DNA of 5,072 nt from CAYZZA01 sp964482685 (GTDB lineage: Bacteria > Bacillota > Bacilli > Lactobacillales > Carnobacteriaceae_A). Positions 1 to 5,072 of the stretch are shown here, piece by piece. The position numbers and the translations under genes were made by a program. The stretch spans positions 1 to 5,072 of the forward strand of contig CAYZZA010000077.1 in NCBI GenBank assembly GCA_964482685.1, read 5' to 3'. How positions within the stretch are numbered: the stretch's first letter is position 1; every line of letters begins with the position of its first letter. The notes under the pieces are model-generated. The model worked only from the letters and a program-made list of their open reading frames with translations, was not told the DNA's origin and did not search any database.

Positions 1-2
1 TA

Positions 3-3000
3 GAACAAGCCCTCATCAATCAGTTGATTGGGGGGGAATCGCAATGGACCTATCGAGGAGATTTGGATACCGAAGAGAAGCTCTGGGAAAACGTGCGAGA
101 GAAGCTAGAACGTAACAACAAAGATGTCTTAAATGATGTCCATTTGACCGAACAAGAATTCCAACAGGTCAAAAACCAATTACAGTTTGCGAACTTCTAT
201 CAAGCGTCCAAATGGTTGGCAGGTGAGAATGGCATTGCGAAAGTCCAAGTCCAACGGGAAGATGCCTCCTTGGGCACCATTCGCTTGAAAGTTTTAAACC
301 GAGCAGACATCGCCGGTGGGATGTCCTCGTATGAAGTCATTAATCAATTCCAAAGCTTTAAACAAAGCGACGAGGACCGAGACCGACGTTTTGACATCAC
401 TCTCTTAATCAATGGCTTGCCACTGATTCATATTGAGCTGAAAAACCGTGCTCATTCGTACATGGAAGCCTTTCGTCAAATCAAAAAATACTTGATGCAA
501 GGGAAGTTTACGGGGATTTTTTCCGCCCTCCAAATGTTTGTCGTCTCCAACGGCAGCGACACTCGCTATATTGCGGCGGCACAAGATACCCGACTCAATG
601 AACAATTCTTAGCGACGTGGGTAGATGAACACAACGATCCGGTGACCAGTTACTTAACTTTTGCCCAACACGTCTTGTCCATTCCGCAGGCACATAAAAT
701 GGTGACACAGTATACGGTCATTGATAGTGATAAGAAAGCCTTAATCTTATTACGTCCCTATCAAATCCATGCCATTGAGGCCATTAAACAAGCCTCTATC
801 CGACAAGAATCCGGCTATGTTTGGCATACAACCGGATCCGGAAAGACTTTGACTTCTTATAAGGCAGCTCGTAACTTGTTACAAATCCCGTCTTTGGATA
901 AAACCATCTTTATCGTAGACCGCGTCGATTTGGACCAACAAACGTCCTCTTCCTTTGCCTCGTATGCAGAAAATGATGTCATTCAAATTGATGAAACCGA
1001 CAACGTCAAAGACTTGATTAAAAAATTGTTATCTGCGGATCGCACGGTCATTGTGACCACCATTCAAAAGTTGAATTATGTGATGAGGCAATTTGAAGGC
1101 AAGGAAACGACTCCGCGCTATAAAAAATTAAGACAATTGAATGTCGCGTTTGTGGTTGATGAATGCCACCGGGCTGTATCTCCTCAAAAGAAGCAAGAGA
1201 TTGATCGCTTTTTCAGGCAACCTCTGTGGTATGGCTTTACGGGGACCCCCATATTTGTGGAAAATGCTAAAAAAGAAACAGGGAATTTAGCACGTACAAC
1301 AGAAGAACAATACGGCAGACGTTTACATGAATATACCGTGAAGGAAGCCATTCACGACAAAGCCGTGCTCGGTTTTCAAATCGAGTATAAATCAACGTTT
1401 TCAGAAGATGAATTAGATGATTTGGTCTTAAAAGTTGACCCAGATGCCGATTTGACTGGACTTTCTTTGATTGAAAAAGAAGCAAAGATACCCAAATCGG
1501 TTTATGAAGATGAAAAACATATGTTAGAAGTCGTTCATTCTATTCTGAATAAATCCCGACGGAAACTTGGTTTTCAAAACGGGCCTGGGAAAACGTATAC
1601 GTCCCTTTTGACCACGTCTTCGATTTCCCAAGCGCAAGCTTACTATGACTTATTCAAGAAAGTTGTGGCAGGTGAAACATCACTTTCTATCCATGAAAAG
1701 GTCAAAAGTGTCTTGCCAGATTTTCCAAAGATTGCGATTACCTATTCTTTGTCTGAGAATGAAGAAGCCTCTGTGTCCAATCAAGAGAAGATGGCAGAAG
1801 CCATCTCAGATTACAATACGCTATTTGGAACGAATTTTACGATTGAAACCATGCGCTCTTATAATCGGAACGTCAATGACCGTTTGGCACGTAAGCAAGA
1901 AAAGTATTTCTTCCGTCAAGAACAGTTGGATTTAGTCATTGTGGTGGACCGTCTCTTGACTGGGTTTGATGCGCCGTGTTTATCCACCCTTTTTATTGAC
2001 CGGCCGGTCATGCAGCCACATAACTTGATTCAAGCTTTTTCACGGACCAATCGTTTATTCGATCGTTCGAAGCAATTTGGGCAAATCGTCACGTTCCAAA
2101 CGCCCGCATTGTTTGAAGAAAAGGTATCAGAAGCCTTGTTTCTGTATTCAAACGGAGGGGAGAATGAGGTGTTAGCACCAACGTTTGAAGAATCTCAAGT
2201 TGCCTTTAAAGAAGCAGTGACTGCCTTACGCGAAATCGCCGCGATGCCAGAATCGGTGGATGAGTTAACCATGGCTCAGAAAAAACAATTTGCGAAAGCG
2301 TTCCAACGTTTAGACAAAACCTATGCGGCCATTCAAGTGTATTCAGAATTTGAAGACGTCAATTTAGAACAAGATTATCAGGTAAGCGTGGAAGAAATTG
2401 AATCGTACCATGGGAAGTATGTCAATGTATTAGAAGAAATAAAAGCGAATGTTGAAGAAGATGAAGCGCAGCCAATTGAGTTTGATGTTGCCTATGAATT
2501 GGAATCCGTCAAATCAGAGGACATCAATTACGAGTATATTTTGATGCTCATCCAAGCATTGGTTCCAGAGTATTTATCAGAAAAATCGCCTGCTAAGATG
2601 GATTCAGATACCAAAGAGATTGATCGCTACATTCAGGATTTAAAACGCACCAACCCAAAACTAGCTGTTTTAATGGAACGTTTGTGGCAAGATGTTCAAA
2701 AGGACCCTGAAAATTACCGAGATAAACAAGTCTCCACCTTGTTAGAAGACATGATTCAAGAATCCAAAGCGTATTACGTTGAAGCCCTTTCTAAGGAGTG
2801 GGCTTTAGATGAAGACTTGTTGACGTATTATGTGGATCACTTCAATCCAAAGCGTGACAGACAAAGTGGGGAACATGACCTCAAACGAACGAGTGATTAT
2901 GAAACATATAAGGAACAAGTAGATAATCCTGTTCGCCGTTTATCTTATTGGCGAGAAACCAAAAAGGCCATCACGGATGTTATGTATGAAGATATTCTAC

Positions 3001-3017
3001 CCTTGCGAAGAATGTAG
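3..3017 (+). CDS. hsdR: Type I restriction enzyme R subunit (HsdR), 5' end outside window
   Basis: This is the ATP-driven DNA translocase and endonuclease subunit of a type I restriction-modification complex; with HsdM and HsdS it cuts DNA lacking host methylation. There are 1004 visible residues, numbered here from the codon at position 3. The N-terminal nuclease (PD-(D/E)XK type) shows D131, E145 and K147 in FDITLLINGLPLIHIELK, then QxxxY (Q159, Y163). The SF2 helicase motor follows: Walker A TTGSGKT (276-282), DECH box (386-389), GFTGTP (411-416), LLTGFDAP (651-658) and QAFSRTNR (677-684). A helical C-terminal region rich in charged residues, probably the part contacting HsdM, runs to the TAG stop. 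The sequence resembles EcoR124I-type (type IC) HsdR. The reading frame is open to the left edge, and the conserved-looking EQALINQLIGG precedes the first possible start (TTG at 24), which has no Shine-Dalgarno. The true start therefore lies upstream. Family members are usually about 1000-1050 residues, so little is missing. No frameshift or lost catalytic residue is visible. A terminator directly follows, making this the last gene of its operon. Confidence 0.96.
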   Translation, partial: EQALINQLIGGESQWTYRGDLDTEEKLWENVREKLERNNKDVLNDVHLTEQEFQQVKNQLQFANFYQASKWLAGENGIAKVQVQREDASLGTIRLKVLNRADIAGGMSSYEVINQFQSFKQSDEDRDRRFDITLLINGLPLIHIELKNRAHSYMEAFRQIKKYLMQGKFTGIFSALQMFVVSNGSDTRYIAAAQDTRLNEQFLATWVDEHNDPVTSYLTFAQHVLSIPQAHKMVTQYTVIDSDKKALILLRPYQIHAIEAIKQASIRQESGYVWHTTGSGKTLTSYKAARNLLQIPSLDKTIFIVDRVDLDQQTSSSFASYAENDVIQIDETDNVKDLIKKLLSADRTVIVTTIQKLNYVMRQFEGKETTPRYKKLRQLNVAFVVDECHRAVSPQKKQEIDRFFRQPLWYGFTGTPIFVENAKKETGNLARTTEEQYGRRLHEYTVKEAIHDKAVLGFQIEYKSTFSEDELDDLVLKVDPDADLTGLSLIEKEAKIPKSVYEDEKHMLEVVHSILNKSRRKLGFQNGPGKTYTSLLTTSSISQAQAYYDLFKKVVAGETSLSIHEKVKSVLPDFPKIAITYSLSENEEASVSNQEKMAEAISDYNTLFGTNFTIETMRSYNRNVNDRLARKQEKYFFRQEQLDLVIVVDRLLTGFDAPCLSTLFIDRPVMQPHNLIQAFSRTNRLFDRSKQFGQIVTFQTPALFEEKVSEALFLYSNGGENEVLAPTFEESQVAFKEAVTALREIAAMPESVDELTMAQKKQFAKAFQRLDKTYAAIQVYSEFEDVNLEQDYQVSVEEIESYHGKYVNVLEEIKANVEEDEAQPIEFDVAYELESVKSEDINYEYILMLIQALVPEYLSEKSPAKMDSDTKEIDRYIQDLKRTNPKLAVLMERLWQDVQKDPENYRDKQVSTLLEDMIQESKAYYVEALSKEWALDEDLLTYYVDHFNPKRDRQSGEHDLKRTSDYETYKEQVDNPVRRLSYWRETKKAITDVMYEDILPLRRM

Positions 3018-3046
3018 TTCATAATGCAGTGCATCTTAAAAGAATC

Positions 3047-3086
3047 AAAAAAAGAACGGACTGATAAAAACAGTCCGTTCTTTTTT
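3047..3086 (+). terminator. Rho-independent terminator after hsdR, possibly bidirectional
   Basis: A perfect 16-bp inverted repeat: AAAAAAGAACGGACTG (3048-3063) pairs with CAGTCCGTTCTTTTTT (3071-3086) around the 7-base loop ATAAAAA. The G/C-containing core is 10 bp (3054-3063 with 3071-3080), followed by six T on the + strand. It lies 30 bases after the hsdR stop and fits an intrinsic terminator for that operon. Seven A precede the left arm, so the minus-strand transcript would also have a hairpin followed by U. It could therefore stop transcription from either side, although no minus-strand gene is visible here. Confidence 0.93.
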
Positions 3087-3144
3087 AGTGACTAAATTTT
3101 TTACCACGTTCTTATTTGTACTTTATCTGTTTATGAATCCATGT

Positions 3145-3166
3145 TTAGGAAAGCTTGCTTTCCTAA
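3145..3166. repeat. Isolated 9-bp perfect inverted repeat of unknown role
   Basis: TTAGGAAAG (3145-3153) and CTTTCCTAA (3158-3166) are perfect reverse complements separated by CTTG. No T-run follows, so it is not a standard intrinsic terminator. It lies about 60 bases after the hsdR terminator and about 85 bases before the metG -10 element, upstream of the predicted metG transcript. It could be a protein-binding operator-like site, a hairpin in a longer upstream transcript, or the remnant of a small repeat element. The sequence alone does not decide between these. Confidence 0.6.
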
Positions 3167-3229
3167 GAATTCAATAGATGTAGCCTTGTTTTCTTTTTCA
3201 TTAATCACTCGAAAAGGATGGTTGTTTCC

Positions 3230-3258
3230 TTATCCTGCTTGTTTTTCTGTGATATAAT
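3230..3258 (+). promoter_or_regulatory. Extended -10 promoter of metG
   Basis: A consensus -10 hexamer TATAAT (3253-3258) is preceded by TG at 3250-3251 with one base between, giving the extended -10 form TGATATAAT. The best-spaced -35 candidate is TTATCC at 3230-3235 (17-bp spacer), which matches TTGACA poorly. A better-looking TTGTTT at 3222-3227 is 25 bp away, too far. The extended -10 element probably compensates for the weak -35, as is known for sigma-A/sigma-70-type promoters. The predicted transcription start is near 3264-3266, giving a leader of about 50 bases before the metG start codon. Confidence 0.8.
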
Positions 3259-3276
3259 GAATAGACTGAAGAAAAA

Positions 3277-3299
3277 TGTGCGTCTTTTAGAACGTCACA
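3277..3299 (+). promoter_or_regulatory. Possible small hairpin in the metG 5' leader
   Basis: TGTGCGT (3277-3283) can pair with ACG (3292-3294) and CACA (3296-3299), with T3295 bulged and an 8-base loop (3284-3291). The stem ends exactly where the Shine-Dalgarno begins (A3299). It could influence ribosome access or transcript stability, or it could be a chance pairing. Stability was not computed, and no known leader RNA family is recognised. Confidence 0.3.
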
Positions 3300-3305
3300 A
3301 GGAGG
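3299..3305 (+). promoter_or_regulatory. Strong Shine-Dalgarno that fixes the metG TTG start
   Basis: AAGGAGG is complementary to the 3' end of 16S rRNA and lies 8 bases before the TTG at 3314. No ATG or GTG in the metG frame has comparable spacing: the GTG at 3278 lies upstream of this site and has no such sequence before it. This supports TTG as the true start. Confidence 0.92.
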
Positions 3306-3313
3306 AACGAACG

Positions 3314-5072
3314 TTGGAAGAGAAAAAAACCTTTTATATTACAACCCCTATTTATTATCCAAGTGGGAAATTACATATCGGAAATGCGTATACTACGATT
3401 GCTTGTGATGTGATGGCTCGCTACAAACGCATGCAAAACTATGACGTGTTTTATTTAACTGGAACTGATGAACATGGACAAAAGATTGAAACCAAAGCGC
3501 TTGAATTGAATACGACCCCAAAAGCATATGTCGATGAAATGGCCGCATACATTAAGGGTTTATGGAAAAAACTAGATATTAGTCACGATGCGTTTATCCG
3601 CACAACGGATGCGCAACACGAAGAGATGGTTGCGGCTATTTTTGAACGGTTTTTAGCACAAGGAGATATTTATTTAGGAGAGTATGAAGGATGGTATTCT
3701 ATCTCAGATGAGACCTTCTACACCGCTTCTCAATTAGTAGATCCGATTAAGGACACAGACGGGAACGTTATTGGTGGAAAGTCTCCTGATAGTGGACACC
3801 CAGTTGAATTGGTGAAAGAAGAATCGTATTTCTTTAAAATGAGCAAGTATACGGACCGGTTATTGGCGTATTACGAAGCACACCCGGACTTTATCATGCC
3901 TGTCTCTCGGAAAAATGAGATGGTCAATAACTTCTTGAAACCTGGCTTAGAAGATTTAGCCGTTTCTCGGACCACCTTTAAATGGGGGGTCAAGGTCCCA
4001 AGCAACCCTAAGCATGTGGTGTATGTGTGGATTGATGCCTTAGCTAACTACATCTCCGCTTTAGGATATGGAACCGAAAACGATGAGTTGTTCCAGAAGT
4101 ATTGGCCCGCAGATGTGCATATGGTTGGAAAAGAAATTGTGCGCTTCCATACCATTTATTGGCCCATTATGTTGATGGCTTTGGACCTTCCGTTGCCAAA
4201 ACAAATTTTTGCACATGGCTGGTTGCTAATGAAAGATGGAAAAATGTCCAAATCAAAAGGAAACGTTGTGTATCCTGAAGTCTTGGTAGAACGTTACGGG
4301 CTAGATGCCTTGCGATACTACTTGATGCGCGAAGTGCCTTTTGGAAGTGACGGAGTGTTTACACCAGAAGATTTTGTGGCTCGTATCAATTATGACTTAG
4401 CCAATGATTTAGGAAACTTATTAAATCGAACCATCGCGATGATCAATAAATATTTTGATGGGGAAGTCCCAGCGTATACGGGCAATGTCACGCCGTATGA
4501 CGAAATTTTGAAAACAACCGCAGATCAAACATTGATAGAATACAAAACACACATGGAGCAAATGCAGTTTAGTACCGCTTTGCAATCGATTTGGACATTG
4601 ATTTCTCGTACGAATAAGTATATTGATGAGACCAAACCATGGGCTTTAGCAAAAGAAGACGGCAACAAGGAAGAACTACAAAGTGTGATGGTTCATCTAG
4701 CAGAAAGTTTACGTGTGACTTCTATTTTACTCAAGCCATTCTTAACAGTTTCTCCTGATGCTATTTTAACTCAATTAGGGGTAGAAGCAGCTACGGCTGG
4801 AAATTGGGAACACGTGCTCTTTGGCGCATTCCCAGAAAATACAACAGTAGTGAAAAAAGGGACACCACTCTTTCCACGTTTAGACATAGACGAGGAAGTT
4901 GCCTATATTAAAGAACAAATGGATGGCGGACAACCTGAAGAAGACAGTGAAGAATCATCGTCTTCCTTTAACCCAGAAGAAACTGAGTTAGTCTCTAAAA
5001 AAGAAGGCGCCATCAAATTTGAAGAGTTTGAAAAAGTAGAATTACTTGTGGCAGAAGTCATCAACTGCCAAC
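3314..5072 (+). CDS. metG: Methionyl-tRNA synthetase, 3' end outside window
   Basis: This class I aminoacyl-tRNA synthetase attaches methionine to initiator and elongator tRNA-Met in the cytoplasm, using ATP. There are 586 visible codons with no stop; related Firmicute proteins (metS in Bacillus subtilis) have about 660-670 residues, so roughly the last 80 are missing. The Rossmann catalytic core starts at PIYYP (12-16), with the HIGH-type motif HIGN (21-24), GTDEHGQ (50-56) and VWIDAL (238-243). The second signature KMSKS is at 310-314. The helical anticodon-binding domain contains NKYIDETKPW (434-443), whose Pro-Trp is expected to read the CAU anticodon. An acidic, serine-rich linker (about 542-558) leads to the C-terminal tRNA-binding, dimerising domain from about 567, cut by the window edge. 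The CP-domain region around EGWYSISDETFYT carries no CxxC zinc knuckle, as in the zinc-free branch of the family. Translation starts at TTG, supported by AAGGAGG 8 bases upstream. It has its own promoter, separate from hsdR. Confidence 0.97.
   Translation, partial: MEEKKTFYITTPIYYPSGKLHIGNAYTTIACDVMARYKRMQNYDVFYLTGTDEHGQKIETKALELNTTPKAYVDEMAAYIKGLWKKLDISHDAFIRTTDAQHEEMVAAIFERFLAQGDIYLGEYEGWYSISDETFYTASQLVDPIKDTDGNVIGGKSPDSGHPVELVKEESYFFKMSKYTDRLLAYYEAHPDFIMPVSRKNEMVNNFLKPGLEDLAVSRTTFKWGVKVPSNPKHVVYVWIDALANYISALGYGTENDELFQKYWPADVHMVGKEIVRFHTIYWPIMLMALDLPLPKQIFAHGWLLMKDGKMSKSKGNVVYPEVLVERYGLDALRYYLMREVPFGSDGVFTPEDFVARINYDLANDLGNLLNRTIAMINKYFDGEVPAYTGNVTPYDEILKTTADQTLIEYKTHMEQMQFSTALQSIWTLISRTNKYIDETKPWALAKEDGNKEELQSVMVHLAESLRVTSILLKPFLTVSPDAILTQLGVEAATAGNWEHVLFGAFPENTTVVKKGTPLFPRLDIDEEVAYIKEQMDGGQPEEDSEESSSSFNPEETELVSKKEGAIKFEEFEKVELLVAEVINCQ

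Noticed and set aside
405..605. Minus-strand open frame of 66 codons inside hsdR
   Set aside because: It lies wholly within the hsdR coding sequence, has no recognisable protein motif, and is best explained as a shadow of the real gene.
832..841. 10-bp palindrome CCGGATCCGG
   Set aside because: It arises from the codons of the Walker A region (TGSGK) in hsdR; there is no reason to treat it as a site.
1267..1485. Minus-strand open frame of 72 codons inside hsdR
   Set aside because: It is antisense to the intact helicase region of hsdR, and its product resembles no family I recognise.
1645..1935. Plus-strand open frame of 96 codons in another frame of hsdR
   Set aside because: It overlaps the continuous hsdR frame, whose motifs on both sides are in register, so it is neither a frameshifted piece nor a separate gene.
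1997..2010. 14-bp perfect palindrome TGACCGGCCGGTCA
   Set aside because: It lies in hsdR coding sequence and encodes the IDRPV stretch after motif V; a chance palindrome without regulatory context.
3024..3034. Short palindrome ATGCAGTGCAT just after the hsdR stop
   Set aside because: The arms are only 5 bp around a single base, so no hairpin can form, and matches of this size are common by chance.
3214..3231. 5-bp stem AAGGA/TCCTT upstream of the metG promoter
   Set aside because: It is too short and competes with equally weak alternative pairings; it overlaps the -35 region only by chance as far as can be seen.
3141..3257. Possible 38-residue small protein starting at ATG 3141
   Set aside because: It has no Shine-Dalgarno upstream, spans the inverted repeat, and ends inside the metG -10 element; its composition is not persuasive.

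Overview
The window looks like chromosomal DNA from a low-GC Firmicute, most likely a member of the Lactobacillales. The evidence is the Bacillus/lactic-type methionyl-tRNA synthetase, the strong AAGGAGG ribosome binding site, the extended -10 promoter and the A/T-flanked hairpin terminator. I cannot name a genus from the sequence alone.

Layout: positions 1-3017 hold the motor/nuclease subunit (HsdR) of a type I restriction-modification system. It is complete at its C-terminus, but its 5' end lies outside the window. Positions 3018-3313 are intergenic. They contain a strong, almost symmetrical terminator (3047-3086), an unexplained isolated inverted repeat (3145-3166), an extended -10 promoter (TATAAT at 3253-3258) and a Shine-Dalgarno sequence. 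Positions 3314-5072 encode methionyl-tRNA synthetase (metG/metS). It starts at TTG and runs off the right edge inside the C-terminal tRNA-binding domain.

The two genes point the same way but appear to be separate transcription units. hsdR is the last gene of its operon, and any hsdM and hsdS partners would have to lie to the left. metG has its own promoter. HsdR would cut and translocate DNA lacking host methylation, and it needs HsdM and HsdS to find its target. MetG charges initiator and elongator tRNA-Met and is essential. The link between them appears to be positional only: a defence locus next to a housekeeping gene.

I looked for a previously undescribed system and did not find one. Both genes belong to well-known families with intact key motifs in the visible parts. 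The points worth a second look are the missing hsdR start, the orphan inverted repeat, the short metG leader with no room for a T-box, and the unseen flank upstream of hsdR.
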